A DNA stretch of 64,000 bases from Omphalotus guepiniiformis (Eukaryota; Basidiomycota; Agaricomycetes; Agaricales; Omphalotaceae): assembly GCA_028554645.1 (NCBI GenBank), contig JAQOOI010000076.1:930001-994000 (forward strand). The letters are read 5' to 3'. Below are positions 1-11,636 of this stretch, piece after piece. Every line of letters begins with the position of its first letter. Position 1 is the first letter of the stretch. Position numbers and translations under genes: made by a program. Below the pieces are notes generated by a model that searched no databases, had not been told where the DNA came from, and saw only the letters and a program-made list of their open reading frames with translations.

Positions 1-1360
1 GTGAACTTCTAAACTCGGTCTCTGTTATACTTCCTGCCTCGGGATCCTTGTCCCGCTCACCACTTGTGGTTACGGGGAGCTGACTACCAAACTTTACGAT
101 GGGGAAAGTATCCAAGATTGCACGAGTAAGTCCTTGCGCGCGACTTTGAAGCATCCCGACGTCGCCATCACCGCGCCGGGCGCGGGGACCGTAGCGTTCC
201 GGATGTCTGAGAGCTCGGATAGCCTGCAAGGAAATGGGATTAGTCGGTAGAATCGCAAGACAATGATCTAGTACGTACCCCGGAAACAATGACAACACAA
301 AAGAGCGCCGAAACGCAACCCGTTATTGCGTAAAGTACAACCCTAGTACGAACGGAATTCAGCTGCCACATAAGCGTGCAAAGCAAGGAGACTTACATGG
401 CGACGTTGGAATTGGAGCCGGAGCCAGAACTGTTACTGCCTGGGTTCTCATTGTTTGACGAAACATTTGTGTAGCTGGAAGCATTGGTAGCATTGTAGGC
501 AACCAGAGTAGCGAAAAGATACCCAGGCGCGACAAGATACCGTGCATTGATGGTCTCCCGTATCGTGGTTCCTGAATCGTTTAACCGCTGAGAATCATAA
601 GAGCCGTAAAGAGTCTCATTCAAAGAACCAATCTGACCGAACTGATAGTCGATAAGGAGGGATTGGGTCAGACTCTGAGTAGAGAAGATGTCGAAAACTT
701 GGTCAAACTTTGTGGGGTCGGCATACTCGGGGTTGATAACGCAGGCTGAAGAGTACTCAGAATAGAGAAGCTGTAGATCGCCAACTATCAATCAATCCGA
801 AACCATGGGCATTAGAAGACGATGGGGACGAAGCGCTGCAACAGCACCCTTATCGCGCGCAAGAGTAAATATATCCTCTTCCAAGGAAGCTCCAGTAGCA
901 TTGAAATCACAGGAAACCAGAGCAATCCACGGCGTTGTTGCTGTTCTGCATGAATATGGATCCAGCCTATCAAGATTCGTGAGACTTACTGCCGTTTGTC
1001 TGATTATTTACTGAAGCTTCTGAAAAATGGACCAGAGCTCCCTATTAGATATCAGTCGCAGCCATGAGACTCGGGGGTAATTGTAGCTAACCTGGCTGAC
1101 CCCTGTACTATCTTGTCCGACCACCTCGTAAGAAACCGTCTGCACATACGACCTAGAAGAAATCAGATATGCTCTGAGCGATGATGGTAGTAAATTCACC
1201 CTTTTGCAAACCATTGGAGGTGGACTACGGATACATCAGTGACATTAGGACTCCCGGCGATGGAAGAGTTGGTCGAGTTTGTTGGAGAAGCCGGAATATA
1301 GCAACGACCAAGAGAAGCGGCGAGAGTCAGAACGAGAACAATCAAGCATCCGCACAACAT
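1..1360 (-). CDS. PA-TM-RING family E3 ubiquitin ligase, cut by the left edge
   Basis: The product should be an endomembrane E3 ubiquitin ligase with a lumenal protease-associated (PA) domain, one membrane span and a cytosolic RING-H2. The start MLCGCLIVLVLTLAASLGRC at 1360 is a clear signal peptide, followed by several N-glycosylation sequons (NST, NSS, NVT). The PA-like core includes PWIALVSCDFNATGAS, ARDKGA and LLYSEYSSACVINPEYAD. A Ser/Asn/Gly-rich linker near 400 leads to the span (VVLYAITGCVSALFCVVIVS) and then AIRALRHPERYGPR, the juxtamembrane signature of fungal members. The window ends before the RING cysteines, so catalysis is inferred from family architecture. Exons are joined across roughly six short introns with GT..AG ends. 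A 27-nt upstream ORF starting at 1368 overlaps the chosen start. Family call is confident; exact early splice sites are less so. Confidence 0.75.
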
Positions 1361-1488
1361 GGCAACATGGAGGCGTGCTGCAAAGCAATGTCTGTATGCT
1401 GAGATGTTGTGACAGTAAATACATCACGTGATGTCACAAATACAAAGTATCCTATGTAAAAGCCGCAATACTTACGGTCAGTCAAACT

Positions 1489-3149
1489 TCATAGCAACTT
1501 CCCTATCGGAATCAATCCCTCAATTTCATCATTAAAATCGTAAACCTGTGATCCGCGAACAAACGTTTTCTCAACTCGACCTCGCAATCGTTGACCCACG
1601 TAAGGAGAGATTCGGTTTTTGAAGTTCAAGGATTCCTTCGTAACCTGATTTCCCTGGTGAACGGTTCTGGTCCTAGCTGAGACGTGATATGCAACTTACT
1701 TGAAATTCTGCATCAGGATCCCATATCACAAAATCACCATCGTAGCCTACACTCAGCTGACCTTTCTGATGATCAAGCCGTGCATGTTTGGCAGTTTTGA
1801 CGGACAACCAATCTACGATTTGAGCAAGTGAGACGCCTCTTCGAGAACCCTCTGTCCACATGAGACTCAGGCCCAATCCCAAGGTGCTGATTCCACCCCA
1901 AGCTTCCATGATATTGCCGTCATCTAATCTTTTGAGTTCTTGCACGCAGGGGCTGTGATCAGAAACGACGCAATCAATAGTTCCATCTTTCAAGGCGTCC
2001 CACAGTAAATCGCGGTTGTATTCTTCTCGGACTGGCGGGCAGCACTTGAATTCAGGATGTCCGTTTGGTATGTCATCAGCAGCGAGACAGAGGTAATGAA
2101 AACATGTCTCGACTGTGAGCTTCAACCCGGAGGCCCTGGCTTCTCGAATCAAAGGGAGCGCAGATGATGCGGAAAGATGAACGATATGGCATTGGAGAGC
2201 CGGGTAGGTCTTCTGTAACCTCGTAATCAAAGAGATAGCATCAGTCTCCAGCTTCTGTGGACGCGAGCCAAGAAACGTATTGTACGCAGTCGGATCGGCA
2301 TCTGAACTGTGATGATCATCGTGAGAGCTGTCCAATTCGGCATGAAATAAGAGAGTTGTGTCGACGTCCTGATCGTAAAGGGAGAGTAAGATCACAAACG
2401 TGTTGACTGGACCAGGACCCACTTGGAGAACAGTCATAGAAGCGTGTAAATTATTCTCAGACACACATGGAAATTCCTGTATGAATGCGTCGAAAAGTTG
2501 ATCAAAAGATAGCCGAAAGTCCCGACCTCTACTCCGCTCTCGATTAGAAAACACTTGAAGCCTTTAACGCCCGCTTGTACCAATGGTCTAAGATGGTCCT
2601 ACATATCACGGTGATGATGCAGTGAGGATGGACAAATTGATCGACAATCAGACGAGAGCAAACCTGATTTCCAGGAATTACACCACCCCAGAAAGCAAGA
2701 TCGGTATAACATTGGCCTTGCGCTGCTTGACGTTTTGTCTCAAGATTACCGACGTTGACCGTAGGAGGAATAGAATTAAGAGGCATATCGACCAGGGTAG
2801 TGACACCACCGGACGCGGCAGCCCTTGTCCCAGTGCAAAATCCCTCCCAATCGGTACGACCTGGTTCATTGAGATGTACGTGTGCACTCGAGGATTCTGT
2901 GAGACAGGAGAACAGTTGAAGGATAGAAGACGTGGAAGCGACATACTCTACTAAGCCAGGCAAAATGACCTTGTCACCGGCATCGATCAAATGAGCATGG
3001 GGAGGGAGAGAGTGCCTTGATTGGTGACCGAGACGGATATCAGTAATCTTCCCGGTGTCCAGGTCAATGATGACTGCGGCTGGCTGAAGAACATGAGAGC
3101 CTGGAAGAAGGACCCTGGAGCCAGTACAGACGATGAGAGAGTCGGGCAT
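1489..3149 (-). CDS. DAL1: Allantoinase
   Basis: Allantoinase hydrolyses allantoin to allantoate in purine catabolism, letting the fungus use purines as nitrogen source. The start MPDSLIVCTGSRVLLPG at 3149 begins a typical cyclic-amidohydrolase N-terminus. The metal-binding HVH is in AHVHLNEPGRTDWEGF, the carbamylated lysine is expected in GVKGFKCFLIESGVEE, later histidines lie in LLFHAELDSS and CHIVHLSAS, and the last metal aspartate is in VVSDHSPC. The C-terminus has the usual GQLSVGYDGDFVIWDP strand and ends in GSQVYDFNDEIEG..IPIGKLL. About six short introns are removed; one joins VILPGLVE to SSSAHVHL and another joins VIPGNQ to DHLRPLVQAG. Dihydroorotase and hydantoinase are relatives, but the LNEPGR motif and the whole-protein match favour allantoinase. 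No other purine-degradation gene is nearby. Confidence 0.88.
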
Positions 3150-3382
3150 GGAAGTAATTACTAATATGTTTCGAGTAGGAACTGCCTCCCTTGAGCGCTT
3201 GAGCGCCTTAGCCGTGTTAACGATGGGCCGACACTGGCCGACACTACGAAGTGGACAATCACACATCAGACTTCAGATATCCAGCTGGGGAAATCGCGTT
3301 TAATCGTTCAATTTGGGTTTTACGAGATACCATCATTCAGAAGAGAAGCGAGGTTTACAAGCGCACCGCTTTCTTCAGGAAA

Positions 3383-3391
3383 CATATATAC
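3383..3391 (+). promoter_or_regulatory. TATA-like element upstream of the Yippee gene
   Basis: The run catatatac lies about 55-60 nt before the start codon at 3445, a reasonable place for a fungal TATA box. Only position and sequence support it. Confidence 0.35.
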
Positions 3392-3444
3392 CCTCACTTA
3401 ATCAATCGTAGGTGTCCTGTTCTTTCCTTCTCATCTTCACTTCG

Positions 3445-4074
3445 ATGTCTCTTACCGATTTTCAGTCAATAACTACTGTCGGAGAGCTGGACTTTCTTGA
3501 AAAGCCTTCTCCGAGTTCTCCTCGTCGTCTCCCTTCTCTCCCTCGTGCTGAGCGGAATTCCTTACGGCCTCTGCCTCCAATCCCCCGTGCTCTCTGTTGT
3601 AAGAAATGCAAAACATCCGTCACATCCGTCAGCCATCTTTTACCTCTTGAAGCAGTACGTTTTTTGGTTTCGTCTATTCTACCCGTCGTCGCTTATTCAT
3701 TGTTCTCTTCAGATACCGCCTCAGTCAAGGGCATTCAGAGGTTTCTCCGGCAAAGCTTCACTTTTCACTGATGTGTAGGTTTCCTTGTCTCCAACCACTG
3801 TTCTCTCTTCTTACCGGCCTATTGCAGTCACCATACCCACCTCTCATCACCCAGTGTCAAACTGATGGCAACTGGAGCACATACTATGCAGGAGATCACC
3901 TGTGCAACATGTACAGCTTACCTTGGGTGGAGAATAGTGAAAGCTTTCGAGCTCTCAGAACGATGGAAGGAAGGTCATTTCCTTCTGGAGCTCGAAAATC
4001 TTGCCGCCCGGATAGAATCCGCTTTACCTCGTCCGCGTCGGCAGTCCTCAACGGATTCCGAAGATAGCTGCTGA
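3445..4074 (+). CDS. Yippee/Moh1-like zinc-binding protein
   Basis: This encodes a small Yippee-domain protein, a single zinc-binding fold related to Mis18 and cereblon's CULT domain. The N-terminal part from MSLTDFQSITTVGELDFLEK is Pro/Ser/Arg-rich. The domain starts at CCKKCKTSVTSVSHLLPLEA and continues after an intron as IPPQSRAFRGFSGKASLFTDV. After a second intron (donor gtaggt, acceptor near 3829) it reads KLMATGAHTMQEITCATC and LGWRIVKAFELSERWKEGHF. The two CxxC pairs (CKKC and CATC) are the zinc ligands, and LGW..A.E.S..WKEG is diagnostic. The protein ends in a short Ser/Arg-rich tail. An in-frame ATG at 3412 would add 11 residues; 3445 was chosen because it begins the conserved-looking N-terminus. 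Cellular role is poorly known even in yeast (MOH1), so none is assigned. Confidence 0.8.
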
Positions 4075-6505
4075 TTGCGACTTTTTTTCCCATCATGATC
4101 TTATCAATTTGGCTCCCACGCATTTCCGTTCAAATATCGGGCGACTTTGTAGTTCCTTAGTAGGCTTTGTACAGTAGTTTGTATTTCTAGGTTCGCCGAC
4201 TCCCTCCACTCTCTTACACTTGCTTCTTCTTGACCCTTGCCTCAGCTCTTGGGATATGTTTATTACTTTCGTTTCGTGTATCTACTCTGCGACACCACTC
4301 GTTCATGTTATCCTTATTTACCACTTTCGCCGTTTTCAAATGAAAGGATATACATAGTTCATCATACAATGATACATCGACTATCATACATAAACTAGCG
4401 ACTGCGCATCACGGTCCAGACATATTGCTCGTCGCTAGTAAGTAGATCATGCGATGCAGATCACTGCTTGGATACAGGCTGATACAGGGCGATGTCCTGC
4501 GATGTCTCGGTGTCGAGTACTTACACTCGTCAAGGCTTTCACTTATCCACATGGTCACCAATGATAAATGATGGTCTATCTACGAATTGCCGAAATAGCA
4601 GCTCGAGGCTTCGCTAGCTCAATCGGGAACTGGCCTGTCAGGTGTACCGTGTAGTCAATTGCCCAGAGTCAGTGATGGTCAATCACTCCGTACGACTGGG
4701 AGAAGGCTGGCAAGTTGTCAAGGGAGGTCCGAGGAATCAGTTTCCCAACCTCGTACGTTTGGATATCAGAAGGGCCTTTGTAGAATAGAATCCAAAGTAG
4801 AATCAGAGGCCTCTACCGCGCACGGTAACTTCTAATCACGGTCAGAGCTGTTGAACAAATGATTTACCTACAATATCTGGTTGTAACCTGATCACAGATC
4901 TTATGTAGTAGTTGCCATTAGTGAATGGGAAGGAATGACTATGACTCGCTACGACTCAGTCGTACCCAGTCGTACCGCAGTTCGCAGGAACCGGCGTGTT
5001 ACGGGAATACTTCGCTCGTTTAGTTCATTTCTTGCGCGCTGCAACCTCAGCTTCATGATCATGAACTTGTCATCATTATCCATCGAATTCACCAACTCAT
5101 CACAGGCTATGCGAGAAGAGGAACGGGTGGAGAATCAGCTTGAGAAGTGGAAGACAGGATCCGAAGCTATGAGATACTTAACGTTATAGCTCAAGACTTG
5201 CCCAATGCCACTGCTTGAACAATTTACATACCACGAGTGAACCAAAGTTTGCTATCCCACTTGTCCCAACCAAATGTCCGTTCACATTGTTATTATGTTC
5301 ACCTTCACTGAAGCCTTAGGCTCAAACGACTTGGAATCTAGGCACTGCAACAGAACTTGAGCTAGATTACATAGAGATGAGTATCACTTTCCGAACCTGT
5401 GTATGTAGTGGTGGTGAGTTTAGGCCAGGTTTAGGTATTCGACAAATTCCAATCTGGTTCCGCAAACAGCGCCCGTTACCACTCAACCTGCCCTAAACTT
5501 CCGAGGCCGAGCGCCTCAATGACATGTATGTAACTCGAGCGTCGAGTGTATCGCAGGACTTGCGCCAAGCTTTCTAGACCTATGCATGCTCGTAGGTGGT
5601 CACTGCACCTTGTCAAACCAGGATATCCTACGCTGCTATCAGGCTATCGTATGGTCTTCAACTTTGCAAGGGACCCCCGAAGCTAAATAGGTCAGTATGC
5701 TTCTAGTCATATGAGTATATGATATAATGATTTGCAGTACCCTTCAGGGTCTGGATCATGAGACTGTGAATGCAGCGCGCGCCACGCAGATCGTCATCCG
5801 AATTGTCAAATAGACTGGCTTAGTCTGGCTATGTGATTGAGAGGGCGATTACTTGGTAAGCCTTCTAGTCTGAGCTGTACCGCAAAGTGAACTATGAACA
5901 AGACGTCCTAGATCAATATCAAGCGCAGCTAACTTGTTTTGCCTGTTTACAGAGACGTTACTACAACCTCGCTCTCAAGATATCGATATAAGCTCTGAGA
6001 ATAGGAACGATGTGTGAATGTTGTACGCTCGAATCTATGTCTTAATACTTAACGTGGCACTTTCATCAACGAACCCTTCATTGATCGCCTGCTTCAGTGA
6101 ACTGCCACGACCGGGAGAGGCCGGAAATGTTCTCGATGTCTCTATTGCTCCGCTCCCCCCATGTATCGAGCTCTGGTCCGCTAGGCATCATGCATCAACT
6201 TCCAGTCCTATCTAGTCCTCACAGTCCTCAGCGCAAGGAATATCGCTTAAGATGTTCGCAACTGACCGTGGTGGACGAGATAACGATGACGCGTTGATGA
6301 TACTCTCTGAGCGATTGCGCCAGATAGACGCGTTTTGCTTGCGCGTGCAAAAAATTTTTTTCGCGAAATAAGAAACGACTCAAAGGGACTGAGGAAAATG
6401 CAGATAGATGAAAAGGTTTCTATAGAATTATTGAACGTTATTACAGTATGTATTGTACGAATGAGAGATAACAAATATAACTTCCATATCAATCAGTACC
6501 ATCAA
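4075..6505. other. Long intergenic region, no supported gene
   Basis: About 2.4 kb between the convergent ends of the Yippee and GH71 genes. Open frames at 4935-5189, 6018-6215 and 6097-6297 have no recognisable domain, no supporting splice structure and low-complexity composition. Visible structure is limited to a short direct repeat (cagtcgtac twice, near 4957-4977) and an imperfect inverted repeat near 5417-5500. It may be the remnant of an old element, but no transposase or reverse-transcriptase fragment was recognised. Confidence 0.5.
5417..5500. repeat. Imperfect inverted repeat
   Basis: agtttaggccaggtt at 5417-5431 is matched, with one mismatch, by the reverse complement of aacctgccctaaact at 5485-5499. 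The arms are 15 nt and about 53 nt apart. They could be the ends of a very small degenerate element or chance; no target-site duplication was identified. Confidence 0.35.
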
Positions 6506-8601
6506 TCATGAACTACCAGTAGATGCTACATAGGCATTGAAGTTGTACGTAGCTCCGGTATCATTGAACTTGAAGTCCTGCGGGTTGAGCGTCACGACAG
6601 TTTGACCGCCCCTGCTAAGTGTTGCTTGCATATGACCACCAGATGTTATAGGCAGCGAAAGCTTCGAGACACCTTTCTGCACATTGAAAGTCTGCGAGGA
6701 CGAGTCGGAAGTCTTCAGTGTGACTGAACCATCAGCAGTTGCCATCACCACGGCCCAGATGTTATCTGTCATCTATGTCATCGCATGAAATCAGTAACTC
6801 GAAAACACATCAAGCTGGTTATAGAAGTGCTCATCAAATCCGAGCCTTTCGGAGCACCTAAAGAATCTCCTGAAGCTTGAGCTTTGGCGGGATGAGGGCG
6901 GGACCACATGTAAATTTGATCCTTAGTGATCGCAGGATAAGAGCCAGTCTTGAATGCAGTAGCATAGTAAGAAGTCATATCCAGCCAGCCTGTGCAGCGA
7001 TAAGATTTTCGCTAGAGAGTTGAATATAGGTGCGTACCTGTATGTGGCATTCCACTTATCCAGGTGGTCTGATCAGGTGCTTGACCCTCACCAAGAGGAC
7101 CGATATAATGGGATTCGCCATAGTCGTTCCACGAGATGATCTCAGCTAGATTGACTTGATTTCTATTTTTCACTAGCGTTTCCCATCGCTTGGCATAAAG
7201 ATGGTCGTCGGAGAGATATATCCACTGATTGACGGTTCATCAGCAAGGGAGATGCGACAACTGACAAGAAAAACTCACATTCTTTGACAAATAGTGGGTG
7301 AAGAACCACGGAGAAACACTAGCCATATATACCGCATTTCCAAGAGCCTTCAAACCGGATATATGCGACTGGTCTGGTGTGAACGAGCCCACTTCGTTGG
7401 CGTGAGGATCGTCTGGAGCACTAGTGCCGCTAGAGGCAGGCGGGAGCGCTGCAGCTGGAGGTGCGCCCCTCTTTCCCAAAGGTGTTAAATCGACGGGCCA
7501 AGCACTGTTCCACTATGAGAAATGTTAACTAATTTCGTTACACGAGAGCTGCTCAGCCACTATAGTGCTTACACTGAAGTCGCCGTCCATAACACCTTTA
7601 AATTGCGAGAATGTGTTTGGATCACTCATGAACGAAGGAATGAAGAAAACTTTCCCCTGAAGATCTGGGTGTTGTGTGAACTGGCTCTTCCATCCATCTG
7701 CTGGACTCCCTGCACCAAAGGTACATGCCTCACCACTGAAGGTGGAGACAACGGCCTTTCCGTTATATTGCAACTGTGCGGGATGACTTAACAGGGTTGT
7801 CACCAGGCTTCGCAGATTTGAACCATCGCCTGCAGACGCGCATCCTAAAGATCTGCGAGTCGGCACGTCAGTCAACTGATGATCCGTGTTTCACGATCGC
7901 CAGAAGACGTACGACATATCCAACGACAAAAACATTTTGAACCCAGTAGTGCTTCCTTGTGCGGCGTCGTACCTAGTCTAACCATCAGAATAATATCTAG
8001 ATAGTAGGGAGATCAGTATAACTTACGCATCTTTGACTCTTGCAGGTCCCCATTCATCTTTGCCAATGTTAAGAGCAAAACCATCGATGCTCGCTGAATG
8101 TGCTAATTTAATGTCCTTCTGCCAGTCGCCAGATTGATAAGAATACGCGTTTCCGACCATGAAGTGGGCAAAGACAAGCTTTTCATTCGGATTGCCTGAA
8201 GGAGAAGAGGAAGGCAAAGTTTCATTTGATCCGTCCACGGGTGGTCCGACGGGAGGGGTAGGCGCCACAGTACCCGCACTTGCTGCGCCGGTCTGAATCA
8301 CACTGGATGCACCAGGGGATGGAGGAGTACCAGGATGCGGAGCAGCAGCAGGTGAATGACCGGTAATTGGCATACCTGTAGCAGCAGCAGACCCACTTCC
8401 GGCAGGATGAACTGAACCAGCAGATGCAGGAGAAGGGGCGGAGGGAGGAAGGCTGCTGCTGGGTGCAGGAGGAGCCTCTCTGACGAGTATATCGCTACAG
8501 CTGCCAGAGACTGAGCAGACCGGATCCCGTCTATGATGGTATAAAGGAGCGGCATTGCATTGCAAGCCAAGATAGATGCAAGTCGCCAGGACTAGGAGCA
8601 T
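6506..8601 (-). CDS. Secreted GH71 alpha-1,3-glucanase (mutanase)
   Basis: GH71 enzymes hydrolyse alpha-1,3-glucan of fungal cell walls, in wall remodelling, fruiting or mycoparasitism. The start MLLVLATCIYLGLQCNAAPL at 8601 is a signal peptide, with a dibasic HHRRD site just after it. An unusually long Pro/Ser/Ala/Gly-rich stretch of about 100 residues precedes the catalytic domain, which begins KLVFAHFMVGNAYSYQSGDW. It continues with SIDGFALNIGKDEWGP, SGEACTFGAG, FFIPSFMSDPNTF, MASVSPWFFTHY and the signature EIISWNDYGESHYIGPLGEG containing the acidic catalytic candidates. The remainder, TDNIWAVVMATADGSVTL to NFNAYVASTGSS, is the beta-rich C-terminal domain. About eight short introns interrupt it. 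GH71 usually follows the signal peptide directly or carries a C-terminal CBM24; here the low-complexity region is N-terminal. A TATA-like box lies about 95 nt upstream. Confidence 0.9.
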
Positions 8602-8695
8602 ATTTCGAGAGAATTAGATGGGATCGATAGGACCAGCCTATGCAGGTGTCAAACCAGACCAGTGGTGTGTGCTCTACCTGGACCATCTCTCGCAG

Positions 8696-8703
8696 ATTTT
8701 ATA
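8696..8703 (-). promoter_or_regulatory. TATA box of the GH71 gene
   Basis: On the minus strand the sequence reads TATAAAAT, about 95 nt before the start codon at 8601. Strong TATA boxes are common in inducible secreted-enzyme genes; function is inferred. Confidence 0.45.
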
Positions 8704-9082
8704 CCGGGGAACTAGTATATGATGATACTTACCATCCCGACTCGTCGGACTCTGAGTTGAGTCCACGACATACAGTTGTTTGGGTGCTATACAAAGCTAT
8801 ATCCGTCAGTAGTAGCACATACTTGTTTTATCATTGTATGTGCACGACACTGCACTTCAAGCGGGAAGGAGTATGTTCGTTTTGCTCGAAAATGGGTTCA
8901 TGGCCGCAGTCAGATCGGGAAGGTACGACGCCCCAGACAAGCATGGCACAACAACTACTACAAAATTATTGGACGCGCCTCAACAACAACGATAATTCAA
9001 TGCACGGGAACCTTCATTGACATCGACGTATCTCAACTTTCTTACTCCTATCTTTATGGAACAATATCCTGGGATCTAAACA

Positions 9083-11521
9083 ATGTCTATATCTCAGTCA
9101 GACTCCAGCAGCCCTCGGTCTAGTAACTCCGACTCGGAGGCTGTACCTTTGGACTCTTTACTTTCACCTCAAACAAGCACTTTTGATTCTGCCGAAGTCA
9201 ATGTTAGAGCTTCTGTTGCGGAATCGGAATTGAGTGAAGTAGCCCTGGACGATGAAAGCCTTTCTCCGGTCGCGCTTTCTGCGCGGCAAAGCGTTGCTGA
9301 ACCGTCGGTATCCGTGGAAGACGCTCAGCCTGACAGTATATCCTCACTCTCTCCAGCTGCCTTGGATGACGCTTTCTCATCTCACAAGAAATCGGCGTCT
9401 CTTACTACAATCCGGTCTGGACATAACCTGCCATTTCTGGTCAATCGCGACGAAGCTGCCGCACAGAGCAATAGAGCCAGTGTTGATGGACAACACAAGT
9501 TACAAGAGGAATTTGCTAGATTGCAAAAAGAGCGAGAGGATGATGGAGAGGAACACGCTTCTACGGTTGCCGGCGCAATTGATTGGGGTGGGTGGCAATT
9601 TACATTTAACAGTTACGCTTCATGAGGCTCACATGGATAAGACAGATTTCTGGGGGGCAGTAATGTCAGGTGTGCCGAAAGTCGTGAAACATGATTACGA
9701 GCCTCATCAAGGTACTAGACTACCAACAGTTTGCGGCTGAGAAATCGGAAGAATTAGCCCAAGCCATTGCGAAAGGCATTCCAGGAACTCTGAGAGGAAT
9801 GATGTGGCAGCTAATGTATTTCGACCTCAACTTCTGCAATTTCTCTACCTACTAAAACTCACTTTTAGGGCTGCGTCAAAGGATGCCGATTTAGAGAGCA
9901 CATACTTGAAACTCCTCAAAGAGAGTAGCACACACGAGAAAGCCATTTTACGTGATCTAGGCAGGTGAGAGATTGTTCTCCTTTCTTTCAAAATACTTTG
10001 GATTGAAACCTGGTACCAGGACCTTCCCGCATCATGATTTTTTCACTGATGGCCAGGGTATAGGTCAAGAGAATTTGTACAATGTTTTGAAGGCATACTC
10101 CCTGTAAGCCATGTCCTCATTGTGTCGTGACCTCTAGTGATGTGATCGATAGTTTTGACCCTCAAGTTGGATACTGCCAAGGACTACCATTTGTCGTTGC
10201 GGTTCTGCTGTTGAATGTACGAGGAGATCTTATGACAAAGCATATCTCATTCTTACGCGTCCTAGATGCCTGATGAAGAAGCATTCTCTTTGCTTGTCCG
10301 GCTCATGCAAGTTTACGATCTCCGAGGACACTTTTTACCTGAAATGCCCAAACTGCAATTGCGATTGGTACGCCTTACCTTCCATTGACAAATATCTAAC
10401 ATGACCCTCTCCTAGTTTCAGGTACTGACTCATTCGATTTGGTCGTTAGTTTGACCCCGACTCCATTGTAGTTTGATCGCTTGATCGAGGAATTGCTTCC
10501 GGTCTTGCATGTACATTTTCTTCGGCAGGGCATCAAGTCCAGCATGTTCTGCTCCCAGTGGTTCTTGACGATGTTTAGCTATCGGTCAGTACAGCATTTA
10601 GTTCATGCAATTAATCATGCCGGATTTACGCCTTCCCTTAGGTTCCCGCTGGAGATTGTTTTTCGTATCTATGACAATTGTTTAGCAAGTGGAATTGAGG
10701 CAATTTTTGGGTTCAGTATTGCATTGCTCCACAAGAACGAGGATGTGTTACTGGCGCTCAAATTTGATGAAATTTTAGCGTTCTTGAATTCAAATGCCAA
10801 ATTGTTTGAAAGATATAAGGTATGTATCATGTTTTCTTCTCGTCTCTAGCGCTTCTCTTATGTTCAGTGCAGATAGATTCTGACGGAGATGGAGCTGAGA
10901 AGGATGTAAAATATCGAGTGGATGATTTTGTCAACGACGCGGTGTCTCTTCGCATCACTCCGTTCATGCTTGACAGTTACAGCCACGAGTATGAAGAAAT
11001 AGTTGTGAGGCTCACTCCGACTTCTGGTTTATGACTCTTTTTGATCAGCGGGTTACTCAGCGACAAACGAACAAGCATGCTGTAGAGGTGGATGAACTGC
11101 GGAATAGCAATCGCGCTCTGTCGTTACAAGTGTGAGAGTGGGAATTTCCTTTTCCACTTGCGTTGTCTCAGTTTCGACATGTCTAGTAAAAACCTGGAGA
11201 CCAACCTGGCCCAATTGAATACTGAACATGTCGAAGTGCTGGTGAGTACGTTCAATTAATGGTGGTTCTTGTCTGACGCTGTGGTCAGAACGAGTTGGTA
11301 AAATCCAGGCTACGAAACGAGGAAATGGAGGAGCAACTTGTGCGGTACAAATTACTGTAAGAATGTGTCTAACGTCTTTATTTCTCCGTTGCCTTACTCG
11401 CTCTATCAGATATGCGGAAGCGATGCATGAAAACCAGGACGCGCAGTCATCCCATCGGATATCCTTGAACCAGATGTTCAACGGCTTGAAGCGAGGCAGT
11501 GGTGGCTCGAGAGCATCATGA
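9083..11521 (+). CDS. TBC-domain Rab GTPase-activating protein (Gyp5/EVI5-like)
   Basis: The product should stimulate GTP hydrolysis by a Rab GTPase in vesicle traffic. From MSISQSDSSSPRSSNSDSEA at 9083, the first 150 residues are Ser/acid-rich and disordered. The TBC domain follows: DFWGAVMSDYQQFAAEKSEE, then KGIPGTLRGMMWQLM, then HEKAILRDLGRTFPHHDFF with the catalytic arginine finger of the IxxDxxR motif. FDPQVGYCQGLPFVVAVLLL holds the glutamine finger (YCQG). The segment from FLPEMPKLQLRLFQFDRLIE to SQWFLTMFSYRFPLEIVFRI completes the fold. The C-terminus, HAVEVDELRNSNRALSLQV to the end at 11521, looks like a coiled coil, as in Gyp5 and EVI5. Nine or so short introns are needed to keep the frame. 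Target Rab cannot be read from the sequence. The ADCK1-like gene starts 115 nt downstream on the same strand. Confidence 0.85.
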
Positions 11522-11636
11522 TAGTGATACCACTAACAAATAACCAGCATTTACATGTAGTATACCTGTATTGCTAGTAGATCGTGACGTCATACATATT
11601 ATCAAACATTTTTTACTCGCTTTGACATGAACCTCC

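Noticed and set aside
4935..6297. Small plus-strand ORFs in the gene-free island
   Set aside because: No domain, no introns, random-looking composition.
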